Positions 34,451-50,200 of a stretch of 64,000 nt of DNA are shown here, piece by piece. Made by a program: the position numbers and the translations under genes. The stretch's first letter is position 1. Every line of letters begins with the position of its first letter. Origin of the DNA: Haematococcus lacustris (taxonomy: Eukaryota; Chlorophyta; Chlorophyceae; Chlamydomonadales; Haematococcaceae); the NCBI GenBank assembly GCA_030144725.1, contig JASKMD010000015.1:4777810-4841809 (forward strand). The letters run 5' to 3'. A model generated the notes under the pieces. It was given only the letters and a program-made list of their open reading frames with translations. It did not search any database and was not told the DNA's origin.

Positions 34451-37400
34451 ATGGAGCGCATGGGGCAAAAAGTGAGTAGCGAATGCGGCGGCCCCGACTC
34501 TGTTCCCCGTTGGTGGTGTAAGCGCGATAAGCATCTTGCCGGGGCGTGCAAACGCTACTGCTTGGACGAAAGCATGTTTGGACACAAACACGCCCAGCAG
34601 GGGCTGCACAGCAACAACAGCTCAGTTTTCTCGTGCCCAACAACGAGGCGCTTCTGCATTGCCCGCACAGCTGCGAAAGACAGAGTCGTCGCTGGTTTGC
34701 ACTCCGGAAATGGAGCGGAGTTGGAACACTTGCTTGCTCCATTAAACCAAGACGCAATGTTGCCATCTACAAAGAGCGTACACGCCGGCGAGCGTGCCGG
34801 GCGGCCGCAGATTGCAGACGCACTGACCACCCCCATCGTGCAGACGTCCACATACTGGTTCAAGAACACTCAGCAGGTCATCGACTTCAACGAGGGTCGC
34901 CTACAGTCCCACGAATATGGCCGCTATGGCAATCCCACGGTCAAAGCTTGCGAGGACAAGATCGCGCAGTTAGAGGGCGCAGAGGACTGCCTGGTTTCAG
35001 CATCAGGCATGAGCTCGGTGACAACGATGCTGATGGCCCTGGTCCAGCCTGGGGGTCAAATCATCACCACCAGCGACTGCTACTGGCGCACCCGTCAATT
35101 CATGCAAAACTTCCTGCCTAAACTGAACATCGGCGTCTCGGTCATCGCCCCCAACGACTTTGGCGCGCTGCAGCAGTGTCTGGACAGCACCAGCGCCACG
35201 TTGTTCTTCTCCGAATCGCCTACCAACCCCTACCTGCGTTGCGTGGACATCAACAAAATCAGCAAGATGTGCCATGCTAAGGTTCGAGCCGTGCTTGCAG
35301 CAAGTGCTGCCACTCCACTCCCCACCATCACTGCTGTCATCAGCATCAGCCATACAGGGACAGCTCTCTAGCGTAGCAGCCTGCCCCTGACAAACACTGC
35401 TGCAGCTGTTGTAATGGCAGTTTTCATGCATTTACCAACCGCTGCTCTATACTGCCACTTCCAGCCACTGCAGGTACCGTCACTGTTGCTTCTGCTGCGG
35501 CCATTGGCACCCACTGCAGCCACGATCACGTGGCAGGCAGCCGCCACCGCTACCACCACCCCTGCTGCTGCCCCCCTCCCCGTTGGGCGCAGGGCGTGCA
35601 CGTGTGCATTGACTCCACCTTCTCCACGCCCATCAACAGCAAAGCCCTTGAGCACGGCGCTGACCTGGTGCTGCACAGCGCCACAAAGTACCTGGCTGGG
35701 CACAACGACGTGCTGGCGGGGGCGCTTGCAGGCAAGCGGGAGCTCATCCAGCAGGTGGGGGCTGCTGCAGCAGGCTCTGGGGCAGGCCCTGGAGCTGCTG
35801 CTGCTTATGCGGCGGCTGTGGCTGCTGCTACGGCGGTAGCGGCTGTGGCTGCTGCTGCAGCGGCTGTGGCTGCTTTGTATTTGGCTGCTGTGGTTCCACT
35901 GGGCGGCCTGGTGGGCACGGGGGCATGGAGACAATGTCGCTGTGACATGCAAGCAGTGGCCGGCTGGGGGGCAGCTGGCCAGGGGGGGGTGTGCTAGGCG
36001 TCCAGCTGTCAGCAGCAGCAGCTGGTGTGGGCGGGAGAGTTCTCGGCTGGAGATGTTCATGCAGCAGCGCTTGATGTCACTGGCAAGGCGGGGCCCTTGT
36101 TCAGGGGCATGGGGCAGCCCTGGGTGGTTTTCTGCACGGGAGAATTAGGCTATGCTGTGGCTGGGTGGAGGTGGTGAAGGGGGAGGGGGCGGTGGAGGAG
36201 GTGGAGGACTTGGTCTGAATTGGAAGATGAAGCACGCTCCCTGTGGCATCAGGGGGGCCAGCGGCAGAACCCCCCTGACCCTCCTGTTGACCTCGACACT
36301 GTGGCAGTGGCAGGGAGAGGACAGGACTCAGTGCAGGCTGCCAGGGGGGCTGCTTACCTGCAAGCAAGCAGCAGGCTGCCCTCTCTCCACTGTCCCAGCC
36401 GCCCTCCCCGCCCATGCCTTGCCCACCACACACCCTGGCCTTGCCTCCTCGTCACCCTCTCCCCCCCTGCCCCTGGTCCCTACACCTGATCTGCCTTACC
36501 CCCTGCTGCCACCTTTCCTGCCACCTTTCCTGCCCTGCCCTGCCCCCCCGGCTGCCCCTGCTCCCTGTACCTGTCAGGTGCGCACGCTGCACCACATCCT
36601 GGGCGGGGTCACCGACCCCCACGCCGCCTACCTGCTGCTGCGCGGCCTGAAGACGCTTGAGCTGCGCGTGGAGCGACACAACCGCAGCGCAGCAGAGATT
36701 GCCAGGCGGCTGCAGCAGCACCCCAAGGTGGAGCGCGTGTGGTACCCCGGGCTGGAGAGCCACCCTGACCATGCCATTGCTCGACAGCAGGTGAGGGGGA
36801 GGGGCAGGGGGAGGGGGAGGGGCAGGGGGGGGGGTGGCCTCGCTCCCCCCACAGCAGCTCCAGCTTGATCCTGCTTCAAAGCGGCAGGAGCTTCAACCTA
36901 TGCACACCTACCTCCCCTTTAACTCTACAGCCCGTAACCAGCCCTTCCAGCCCCATCTAGCCCCTGCCACCCCATGCTGGCCCCAGGCAATCCCTGCCAG
37001 CATAAAGCAGCCCCATCCAAAGGATGAAAACTGGTCATACCTACCTCATCACACCCTACAAGTCATGACCAGACCCTCCAGCCTCTGCCAGCCCCAATCA
37101 GCCCCTGCCCTGCAGTGGCCACTCCCACTCCCCATGCCTGTCCTGCCCCTGCAGATGGGTGGGTATGGGGGCGTGGTCAGCTTTGAGGTGTGTGGAGGGC
37201 TGTGGGACTGTGCACGCTTCATTGATGCGGTGCGCCTGCCCTACATCGCGCCGTCCCTCGGGGGTGTGGAGTCGCTGATTGAGATGCCGGCGGTGCAGAG
37301 CTATTGGGGCTTTGGGCCGGAGAAGCGGGCGGCCATTGGCATCAAGGAGAACCTGGTGAGCGGGAGGCAGGGAGAGGGAGGGAGGGAGGGGCGGAGGAGG

Positions 37401-37758
37401 AGGAGGAGGGAAGAAGCAGGGGAGGGAGGGGAGGGAGGAGGGGGGTAAAGGAAGTGGCAGGGGGTGTGGAGGGAGGGGAGGGCAAGGTTCAGGAGGTAGG
37501 GGAGGGGCACAAGGGGAAGCAGGGAGGGGCGATGAGAAGGTTTGTGGCAAAGGAGGGAGGGGGCCAGGCAGGTGCTTGTGAGCTGGGCTGGGATGAGAAG
37601 GGCGTGTGTCCAAAAGCCCCTGGCCATGTTCCAGCGCCCCCCCAGCTGGTGCCAGCTGCTGCTGCCGCTGTTGCACTGAGCAGGTGCGGTTTAGTGTGGG
37701 CATTGAGGACCTGGAAGACATCTGGGCTGACCTGGAGCAAGCCCTGGACCGCGTGTAG
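34451..37758 (+). CDS. CGS1: Cystathionine gamma-synthase
   Basis: Exons 34451-35281, 35593-35754, 36578-36790, 37155-37355 and 37684-37758 splice in phase 0 to give 493 aa. This PLP enzyme joins cysteine with an activated homoserine (O-phosphohomoserine in plants) to form cystathionine, the first committed step of methionine synthesis, in the plastid. Landmarks are [57 protein letters not shown] and [16 protein letters not shown], where the Lys of SATK is the PLP Schiff-base residue. C-terminal parts are [13 protein letters not shown] and [19 protein letters not shown]. The TYWF and EYGRYGNPT forms favour gamma-synthase over cystathionine beta-lyase. The first ATG is 34451; an in-frame ATG at 34574 would give a shorter N-terminus. 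The region before the conserved core is likely a transit peptide. Confidence 0.9.
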
Positions 37759-39666
37759 AGCTCTCACAGCCCTGGCAGCAGCGCCCTGGCAGTGCCCTGG
37801 CAGCAGCGCGCTCACAGGGCGTCTGGGTGCCAACAAGGCGTCCGGGTGTTAGCAGGTCAAGGGGCAGACAGGAGGGGGCGGCAGCGGTGAGCAGGTGCAG
37901 TCGCTGGCCCTGGCACTGAGCTGTGGCTCCATGCTCTAACAGCGTGACCTCCAGCTGCCAGGCAAACAGTGCAGCAGGTGCTGACCCCCGCTGCACCCCC
38001 TCCCCAGGCCCCTGCCCCTGCCCCTGATGCCCCTCCGCCAGGCGTTTCCTGCAAGTGCTCCTGCCCAGCAGCTCGCTGTGATAAGGCGTTGAGAGGGTCT
38101 GATGCCAGCAGTGCAGCAGGTGCAGGGCCGTAGGGGCAGGCCCTTGCTACAACAAGGGTGCGGGTGGCGTGGGCTAGGCAGTGGAGCTCTAGTGGTAGAG
38201 TAGGTCGGGAGGGCCCCTGGCAGTGGCGGTGGTGGTGGACCCCTGACCTGGGGTGGCTACCAGCTGGGCCAGCGGGGTGGCCAGCTGTATGCCACAGGCT
38301 GGGGCAGCAGTGTGGCTTGTTGGGGGCAACACCCCCCATCCCGCAAGCAATGACTGGGCAGCTGGGCTGGCAGCAGGGCAGCGCAGCGCAGGATGGGGAG
38401 GTGCCCCAGCCTGCCCCGCCTCGCCCTGCCCTGCCCTACCCTGCTCTGCTAAGGAGCGGGTAGCAACTCTGCAACTGCACACCAGCTGGCTGGGCAGCTA
38501 CAGCCAGGTCACACCTTCACAGCCGCAGACAGCGGCTGCAGCTGCTGCTGCTGCTGAGTCCTGGCAGCCACAGGGTGTGGGGTGTGAGGTTTGGGGGTGG
38601 ACGGGGCGCGGCGAGGCCAGGTAGGCTGCCTGGCCTGGCCTGGCCTGGCCTGGCTCCCCTGCCCTGTGTGCCATAGCTCTGCAGGCTCCATGGCTGGTGG
38701 CAGCACTGGCGGCAGCCTCTGACCTGGGCTTGACCATGAGGATCATGTGCCCTTAGAGGGGGTGGGCGGCCGAACAGCATGACGGCAGGTAGGCCATCGG
38801 TAGAGTAGGGCCCATAATTAGGGCAGGGTAGGGGTGGCCCTGGGCTCTGTGGCAGGCTGGGTCAGTCAGTCAGGGACCCAACCTGGGCCTGGTCTGTGGC
38901 AGGAGGTGGCAGGGAGGAGGGTGGTGGATGCTCAATACGGGGGAAGGGGGCTGAGTGGGAGTATGGTGTTGCTGCTTGTCACACCATGCACGAGTGGGTG
39001 GTGAGGGAGTGTGGACGGACTGCCGCTGGGTGCACGGCTGTGGGGTGCGGTGGTAGGGAGGGGAGCTCACAGGCGCAGGACACATCTATGCATGCAAGTA
39101 TGCTTGCTTGTTTGCTTGCTTTGGACTATGCCTGACAGCCTGCAGATTGGCTTACATCCATTCTCAGCTTTTCAGGGCAGGTTGAAAGGTGGCTTGAAGC
39201 TGTCAAGGCCGGGGTTGTTCGGGATGGCGATGGTGATTGGGAAAGGGTAGGGACACGGCTGATAAAGATTAAGGTGGCTTACGTCGCTCAAGCCGACGAC
39301 CGTCAGGCTGCTTGGCCGATGATGCATGTGCGTAGGCTGCGCGGTGCGCGACCATTTATTGGTCAATGGGTGTGTAACGGGGTTGGAAAGGATCACCTCA
39401 AAATTATGAACAACGTTTGTGCAGCGGCCGTGCATCAAGGTAGTAGACCCGGTCACTTACATAACACATCCTGACCGCCCTCCACCGCCGCTTCGGCAGT
39501 AATGGCTGCCACAAACAGCTGTGTCTGCATTGACGGCATTCCGTACTTGCACATCACCAGGTTCGTCGCAGCACACACCTCGGCCGCTAGTGAACCCGCC
39601 CCTACGGTCTCGACTCCTCACACCGTCATCACAGCCTCGGCTGCAGCTGGCTGTTACAGTCCATTC
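37759..39666. other. Region between convergent CGS and cyclo-ligase genes
   Basis: No exon was recognised on either strand. It contains 3' flank of both genes. A TGTAA on the minus strand at about 39652-39656 lies just past the cyclo-ligase stop and may serve it. Confidence 0.5.
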
Positions 39667-42631
<2,965 letters not shown>

Positions 42632-42811
42632 CTGAAGCAACCCTCGGAGCACAGCTGCAGGGCCTGGGCGATAGCGATGGGACGACCTGAAGGTTGCGGT
42701 TGGTCGCTCACATTCATTCAATGTTCACGTGCCCTCCCATCCGCGCTGTCCTGTGCCCACCGCCAACAGACCCACCTCCAGCAGGTAGGGTGGCTGAGGC
42801 TGGACAGGAGG

Positions 42812-43240
42812 GGCAGGGGCAGGGGCAGGGGCAGGGGCAGGGGCAGGGGCAGGGGCAGGGGCAGGGGCAGGGGCAGGGGCAGGGGCAGGGGCAGGGGCAG
42901 GGGCAGGGGCAGGGGCAGGGGCAGGGGCAGGGGCAGGGGCAGGGGCAGGGGCAGGGGCAGGGGCAGGGGCAGGGGCAGGGGCAGGGGCAGGGGCAGGGGC
43001 AGGGGCAGGGGCAGGGGCAGGGGCAGGGGCAGGGGCAGGGGCAGGGGCAGGGGCAGGGGCAGGGGCAGGGGCAGGGGCAGGGGCAGGGGCAGGGGCAGGG
43101 GCAGGGGCAGGGGCAGGGGCAGGGGCAGGGGCAGGGGCAGGGGCAGGGGCAGGGGCAGGGGCAGGGGCAGGGGCAGGGGCAGGGGCAGGGGCAGGGGCAG
43201 GGGCAGGGGCAGGGGCAGGGGCAGGGGCAGGGGCAAGGGC
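42812..43240. repeat. (GGGGCA)n array, about 70 units
   Basis: A long, nearly uninterrupted hexamer array in the shared 5' spacer of the cyclo-ligase and QCR8-like genes. Dipeptide-repeat frames over it are artefacts. The strand has G-quadruplex potential (runs of four G every six bases). Confidence 0.97.
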
Positions 43241-43307
43241 AAGGGTCCAGGGGCAAGGGCAAGGGTCCAGGGCAAGGGCAAGGGTCCAGGGGCCAAGGGC
43301 AAGGGCT

Positions 43308-43677
43308 CAGGGGCCAGGGGCCAGGGGCCAGGGGCCAGGGGCCAGGGGCCAGGGGCCAGGGGCCAGGGGCCAGGGGCCAGGGGCCAGGGGCCAGGGGCCA
43401 GGGGCCAGGGGCCAGGGGCCAGGGGCCAGGGGCCAGGGGCCAGGGGCCAGGGGCCAGGGGCCAGGGGCCAGGGGCCAGGGGCCAGGGGCCAGGGGCCAGG
43501 GGCCAGGGGCCAGGGGCCAGGGGCCAGGGGCCAGGGGCCAGGGGCCAGGGGCCAGGGGCCAGGGGCCAGGGGCCAGGGGCCAGGGGCCAGGGGCCAGGGG
43601 CCAGGGGCCAGGGGCCAGGGGCCAGGGGCCAGGGGCCAGGGGCCAGGGGCCAGGGGCCAGGGGCCAGGGGCCAGGGG
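43308..43677. repeat. (GGGGCCA)n array, about 52 units
   Basis: A 7-bp array follows the hexamer array after a 70-bp transition of CAAGGG variants. Because seven is not a multiple of three, the frame cycles and yields GARGQ or LAPGPWP repeats, which are artefacts. Confidence 0.97.
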
Positions 43678-43855
43678 CAGGGCTAGGGACTTCTTGACAG
43701 TGGAGGAAGAAGCATTGACAGGCCCACATATTGGATGATTTTATGTCCTGTCATGGGCAAAAACAAAGCATGGGCGCGAATGACTGATGTTCACTGTGCT
43801 GCGATAGTGTGCATCACGTAGCTTTCTTTGTTCGTGAGGCTCGAACCTTCCGCAG

Positions 43856-44338
43856 ATGGCCCCGCGGCAAGCTATTGCTTTGCGCGAGATTGTTTACCAG
43901 GTTAGCGCTGCATACGGGTCAGCTGCGTCCAGTACAGCCAGCAGCGGTTTCGCCGCATCGATTAGCAGGACCACGGGCTTTCATAGGGAGGCTGGCATTG
44001 GTCTCGCAGTTGAGCCCATACCAGCAGACAATCGTTTCCCAAGCCTTCAAGAATGCGCCAAAGACATTCCTGCATTTCGTTAAGGAGGTGGGCTCCACTT
44101 CGAGCATACGCTAGCAATCAGGGTGCCGGCAGGGCTTACAAAACGTGCTCTCTTGAGTTCAGAAAGGCCCAGGGCTCCTGATCTTCAGTGCCGTTTACTT
44201 TGGTGGGACGGCGTAAGTGGAGCCCCTGAGCTAGCCAGGTTCAGGCTTGTGAGCATGGCGGCCATCCACCCTTTGCCTCTTTGGTGCAGGCTGTTGGACT
44301 ACAAACTCAATGAGGAGAAGCTAAAGGAGCGTTTCTAG
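43856..44338 (+). CDS. QCR8: Complex III subunit 8 (QCR8/UQCRQ-like)
   Basis: Exons 43856-43900, 44010-44087, 44163-44212 and 44290-44338 join in matching phases (0, 0, 2) to give 73 aa. The parts are MAPRQAIALREIVYQ, LSPYQQTIVSQAFKNAPKTF, LIFSAVYFGGTA and LLDYKLNEEKLKERF. Plant QCR8 is about 72 aa, with a basic N-terminus, a V-Y-x-L-S-P-(F/Y)-Q-Q motif, one membrane span and an acidic/basic C-terminus ending in RF, all matched here. It would be the small ubiquinone-binding-type subunit of mitochondrial ubiquinol-cytochrome c reductase. There is no cleavable presequence, as is usual. It is transcribed away from the cyclo-ligase gene. Confidence 0.82.
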
Positions 44339-45840
44339 CTCGTTTGGGAGATAATACCAGCTATTGGTACCAACCAGCATGATGACCAGGGGGTGCCAGC
44401 TGTATTGACACTTCATAGCACAGTCTTTGGCGTAAGAGTGCGCAACAGAGGATGCATTATACCTTCAGGCCCGGTGCCACTAGTAATGGCTGACTGCTGG
44501 TTGGTGTAACAGAATACTAAGGGTGTTTCCAGCTGCCGCCGCAATATCCCAAGCACTGTAATTACCCAAAACCTTATGCAAGCATTGATCAGCTTGTAGC
44601 TCTGCTGGTATTCCTTGCCAGGGGCAGGCAGAGCCTCAAGGTCCTTCCACTGGCACATCTCTAGGGGGCGCTGCATGCTCTCCCCAATGCGCTGAAAGTT
44701 GAGGCACGAGTTGGTGTCCTAACCCAGCCACCTGCCCAGTGGGGGGGCTTGGGGTGGTGGCACTGGGCCAGGTGCAGCAGTGAGGTGATGGGCCTGGACT
44801 GGGGGAGGTGGGGCTTGGGCAGGGAGAGGAGGTGGCGCCTGGGCTGGGGGGGCTGGGGGAGGTGGAGGGGTGGCTCCTGGGCAGGTGGAGGGGGGTTCCC
44901 CTGGGCAGGGGACCTGAGCTGGGGCTGGGGGAGGGAGGGCCTGGGCGGGGGGGTGCTGGGCTGGGGGAGGGAGGTCCCGGGGTTGGGGAGGGGGTTGGGC
45001 GGCACCTCATGGCACCACATAAGGCCCCGCAGTGCGCATCGGGCCGCACATGCTTAGCATGTCGCTGGCTCCAGGCTCCCCCTCCGCAAGCGCACCCCGC
45101 CCCGCCCCGCCCCAGGATGAATAGCGTAGCTAGTGTGCGGGCGTCAGGCCAGCCCTGAGTCTGTTGTGGCTTTGATCACAGGACGATGCTGGCAGAGCTA
45201 AGCAGGGCTCATGTAACAAATGATGGGGCATCCTAGGGTGCGTTGAAGTGGTCATGCTAGGGCTAGACAAGGTGGCCTCTTGAACCAGATGGTCCAGGAT
45301 TTGCCCATTAAGAGGTGGCCGCCAATGTTCACTGTGGAGGAAGCGGGATAACATGTCTGCTGATGACTATAAATGAAACCTATATAAAACCCCCAAAAAC
45401 GCGTTACGTCACGTGGATGCCACTTTCTTCACTCTCGCAGAGACCCAGCGGCCGGCATGAGCGCTGGAGATGGCAGTGCGAGGAGAAGTCAGGGCTTAGC
45501 CTTCTCAGTGGAAAGGTCGAGACCACTCATTGATGGGTGCTTAAAGTTTAAGCCTTAAACGGCTTATAGATATAAACACATCCCACCCTGAGCATGGCAG
45601 TGCTGGGATAGGATACTGCGTATAGGAGCAAGACCGGCCGTTCGGTTGGCTGAGTAATTGGCTGGCGTTTGGCGACAAGCTAACTGAAGGGTCACTAGCG
45701 CGCAAACTTAATGCGCGGATGACAGCGCGCCAGCCTCCGACATAATGTAGCTCTTGGTGCTTAGCGTGGGAAGAAGCATCACGTAGATCCACCAGCCCTG
45801 TGCGGGACATCCGGGATCAAATGTATGCACCACATGGCAC
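44339..45840. other. Intergenic region between QCR8-like and ubiquitin protease genes
   Basis: No coding exon was recognised. It contains transposon remnant copy e (44570-44712), a G-rich tract at about 44740-45000 and, at its right end, the presumed promoter of the ubiquitin protease gene. Confidence 0.5.
44570..44712 (-). mobile_element. TnpB/Fanzor-like C-terminal remnant, copy e
   Basis: The minus strand encodes DTNSCLNFQRIGESMQRPLE, then MCQWKD and LPAPGKEYQQSYKL. It aligns block by block with copy d (DxNxxLN, QRxGE, RPLExC, GKEY). It lies downstream of the QCR8-like gene and is too short to be functional. Confidence 0.6.
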
Positions 45841-46536
45841 ATGCTCCCCGCTATTCCTGAACGGTTTCTTCGTTCACAATCACGAAGCGATGGGGCAAGC
45901 TTTCTAACGATGGAGCCAGATGGCCAGCAGGTGCGTCTAGCCAGTGACGACACGGTCTTCATCCCAGATATATGCGATGCTAAGTCATCGCTGCAGGTCA
46001 AGCCTGTACCCAACGCCTGGAAATCTGGGTCAAGTCGAGCCGCCGTGGTGGACAGTCCAGCGACAAACCAGCCAAAGCCATCTTCCTCACAACATGCCGC
46101 TGGGCGTCTAGGCCATCCTGCGCAGCGACCTAAGCCTTCGCAGCTTCATTTCGGCGCGTTTGCATCACCCCACAGCAACCACTCAGCCATGCAAGAGCCA
46201 TCTCCAGTCCAAGTGCAGGAGCAACACCCCACTGCCATGTCAATAGGACAACTGGCCCCTCACGACAGTGCCACCAACCGCAATGCTCCTGCAGCTGCTG
46301 TTGCAGTGGGTCCTGCTGCTGCTGTGGGTACTGCGGCTGCTACAGCTGCTGCTGCTGGGCTAGCTGCAGCATCAAAGGCAGCCCAGGGAGCGCTGGCACA
46401 GCTGCCAGGGGCGCGCCCCACCGATGCTGCCAGCCAGCGACCTCAGGCTGGACACCCAAGGTCAGACGGGCCCCACCCGCCTCACAGGGTGTCTGGCGCC
46501 ATCAGCCACACCAGCTCTGGCCCAGCACCAGGGTGC

Positions 46537-46578
<42 letters not shown>

Positions 46579-47430
46579 GGGGCTCAGCCAGGCCGGCCAG
46601 TTCCTGGGAGCAGTGCAGGGGCGGTGCACAGCCCTGGCTCTGCCCGCACTGCTGCAGCTGGAGCAGGAGCACAGCAGCAGCAACGGCAGCAGCAGCAGCA
46701 GGCACAACCAGAACCAGACCACGTCAACCCCAGCTCAGCTGCCAACACGCTTCCTGTAGCAGCAGCAGCAGCAGCAGCCCAGGTGGGGCCAGTAGGGGCA
46801 GCAGGGGCAGCAGGGGTCCCGGCAGCCTCGGTAGCCATCCCCACAACCCAGCCCTCAGCTCCTCCCACGCTCCTCCCACAGCCACAGACAGCAGCTGCAG
46901 CTGGGCGGCCAGCAGTCCAGAGCACTGCTGCCCCGGCCTCCCCACAGGGCCCAGCCCGGCCCAAGGCAGCTGGTCCGGCCACTACCTGGGCAGCTGTGGC
47001 TGCTGCTGCCAAGGCTTCGGCTCCACAGGCACCCACCCTAGTGCCAAGGTCAGCGCCAGGCTCAGTAGTGCCAGGCTCAGTGGCTGGTGCAGGTCGAGTC
47101 AGGCCAGCAGGTCGAGTCAGGTCGGGTCCAGCAGTAGGCCCTGGCAGTAGAGGGCTCCACTGCCTGTGCTGTGGGCCGTAGCAGCTAGGGGTCAGGCATC
47201 CTCCAGGGGGCAGGGGTGGGGATCCCCAGGCCTCTGCTGCTGTCCCTGCTGCTGCTGCTGCTGCTGCCTATAGTGCGATTGCTTCTTTAGGTCTCGCTGC
47301 CGCCACTGCTGCCACTGCTGCTGCTACTGCTGCCACCATTGCTGCCACTGCCGCTGCCACTGCCGCTGCTGCTGCCGCTGCAGGTCGGAGCGTCTGGGGA
47401 GCCCCTCAATCCCAGGGGCTGGACTACACA

Positions 47431-47470
<40 letters not shown>

Positions 47471-47528
47471 ACAGCAGCAGCAGGAACAGCAGCAGCAGGA
47501 ACAGCAGCAGCAGCAGCAGCAGCAGGAA

Positions 47529-47560
<32 letters not shown>

Positions 47561-48542
47561 GGAACAACAGCAGCAGGAGCAGGAGCGGGGGCCGGGGCAG
47601 CAGCAGGAGCAGGGGCGGCAGCAGCAGCAGGAAGTCCAGCAACAGCAGCAGCAGCAGCAGCAGCAGGAAATGCAGCAACATCTGCAGCAGCAACAGCAGC
47701 AGCAGGAAATACAGCAACAGCAGCAGCAGCAGCAGGAAGTGCAGCTGCAGCAGCAGCAGCAGCAGCAGCAGGAAGTGCGGCAGCAGCAGCAGCAGCAGGA
47801 AAGGCAGCAGCAGCAGCAGGAGGAGGTGCAGCATCAGCATCATCAGCAGGAGGAGGTGCAGCACCATCAACCACTACACCAGCTCCATGCACCCCTTTCT
47901 AACTCGCACCGCCAGCACCAGAACTCACGCATGCAGCCACCCATGCAGCAGCAGCAGCAGCAGCAGCAGCAGCCATGGTCACAGTATGCCAACAACCATC
48001 ATCTTCAGCAGCAGCAGCAGCAGCAGCAGCAGGGGCAACAGCAGCAGCAGGGGCAACAGCAGCAGCACGGGCAGCAGCAGGGGCAGCAGAGGCAGCAGCA
48101 GAGGCAGCGGCAGCAACAACAGGGGCAGCAGCAAGGGCAGCAGCAGGGGTACCAGCAGCAGCAGGGGCAGCAGTGGGTACAGCAGGGGCAGCAGCAAGTG
48201 TACTCTAACCATCACCTGCGGCAGCATCCAGCCCCGTTGGCACTACCGGGACATCAGGGACACCCCATGCTACCACCGCCGCAGCTGCCGCCCCCCTTAC
48301 CGCCACCACAACCAGCCCTGGCCGCCTGGCCGCCCCACTGGCAAGACCCGGGGCTGCCTGTCCCTCTACCTCCCCCTGCTTGGCAGGTCGCTGCTACTAC
48401 AGCGCACCACACCGCTGTACTGGGCAACCCCTGGCACACACCACACCTCCCGTACCATCAAAACCACCAGCAGCAGCAGCACTTTCAGCAGCAGCATCAG
48501 CATCAGCAGCAGCATCAGCAGCAACAGCAGCACTTACTGCAT

Positions 48543-48580
<38 letters not shown>

Positions 48581-49430
48581 CTTACTGCATCAGCATCAGC
48601 AGCAGCAGCAGCAGCAGCAGGCCTACTACGGACCCACTGCACAGCAGCACCAGCAGTTCCAGTATCCTATGCCTCCACACCCACAACAAGGTTTGGAGCC
48701 AGCACACTACCAAGCCCAGTGGCACCAGAACCAGCAGCAGCAAACATTGGCCCAGCACCACCAGCAGCAGCAGCACCAGCAGCAGCACCAGCAGCCGCAC
48801 CAGCAGCACCAGCCGCACCAGCACCAGCACGAGCAGCAGCACCAGCAGCACAACCAGCCCCTTGGGGGCGCTAGCTGTTGGTACATACCCAGTCAGCCCC
48901 ATGCCCTGCCGCCCCCCTCCCCCCTGCTGCCACCCACAGCCTCAAGCCTACCCACCCAGTCTGGACCACCTGCCGAAGCCACTGTCCACAATACAACTAC
49001 ACAATGGAGCTCATCACCGCAATTACCTCAACCGCCTCAACCACTTGAACCGCCTCAACCACTGCAACTGCCTGAACCACTGCAGCAGCATCAGCAGGAC
49101 CCCCAAGCATCACCTGCAGCACAAGCCACCTTCTATCAGCTCCGCCCAGACCCCCAACAACAGGGTGTGATGTCACTCACAGCCACCTCTTCCTCTATCA
49201 CCCCTTTAGACTGCCCCCCACAGCCCATGCCACACCCCCCCTCACTCCCTCCTCACCTTCCCACCCCCCCTCAGACCAGCTTTGATGACAGCCACACAGG
49301 AGCGGCTCCAGCCACCATCCCAGCTGCCCTGGCTGCCACTGCCACCAACAATGGCAAAGTGGGGCCGGCCCATGACCTGCACACAGCGCAGTGTGCGGCT
49401 GCAGCAGCACCAGCAATAGCAGCAGCAAAG

Positions 49431-49470
<40 letters not shown>

Positions 49471-49545
49471 CAGCACCAGCAGCACCAGCACCAGCAGCAG
49501 CAGCAGCACCAGCACCAGCACCAGCAGCAGCAGCAGCAGGAGCAG

Positions 49546-49587
<42 letters not shown>

Positions 49588-49590
49588 CAG

Positions 49591-49638
<48 letters not shown>

Positions 49639-50107
49639 CAGCAGGAGCAGCAGCACAAGGCGCAGCAGCGGCTCAGCTTCCCCAGGCAGCAGGTAGCACC
49701 ATGAACGCAGCACCCCGCCCCTTGCCCGCCACCACCCACAGTGGACCTGGTCCTGCCAATGACACCGCGGATCAGGCCCCCACAGCTGCCCCTCCTGGGA
49801 GCTGTGGACATGGTCCTACACACACCCCGGATCAGGCCCCCACACCTGATCAGGCCACCCCTGCGCCCCCCGCCCCCGTTGCTGTGCCCAGCACTGCTGC
49901 TGCTACCCAGCCCCTCCACTCCTGGGCTCAGATCTCCCGTGCCCCACCCCCAGCCTCAGCCAGCACTGCCCCAGCACCTGGCCATAAGGGCGCCCGCTCT
50001 GCCGCCAGCAAGCCAGGCAGCCGCAGCCTGGCCGCCAGCCCTGCCCCTCCCCACTTGATGCCCTCAGCTCACGCTGCAGCCACAGCCAAAGCCACTGGTC
50101 CCACTGC

Positions 50108-50161
<54 letters not shown>

Positions 50162-50164
50162 TGC

Positions 50165-50200
<36 letters not shown>

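Noticed and set aside
35755..35998. Ala-rich open frame after the second CGS exon
   Set aside because: It lies beyond a clear donor (CAG|GTGGGG) and the next CGS exon begins at 36578; intronic GCT-rich sequence.
47287..49919. Minus-strand Ala-, Leu- or Cys-rich open frames
   Set aside because: Antisense readings of the CAG/GCA repeats of the ubiquitin protease exon.
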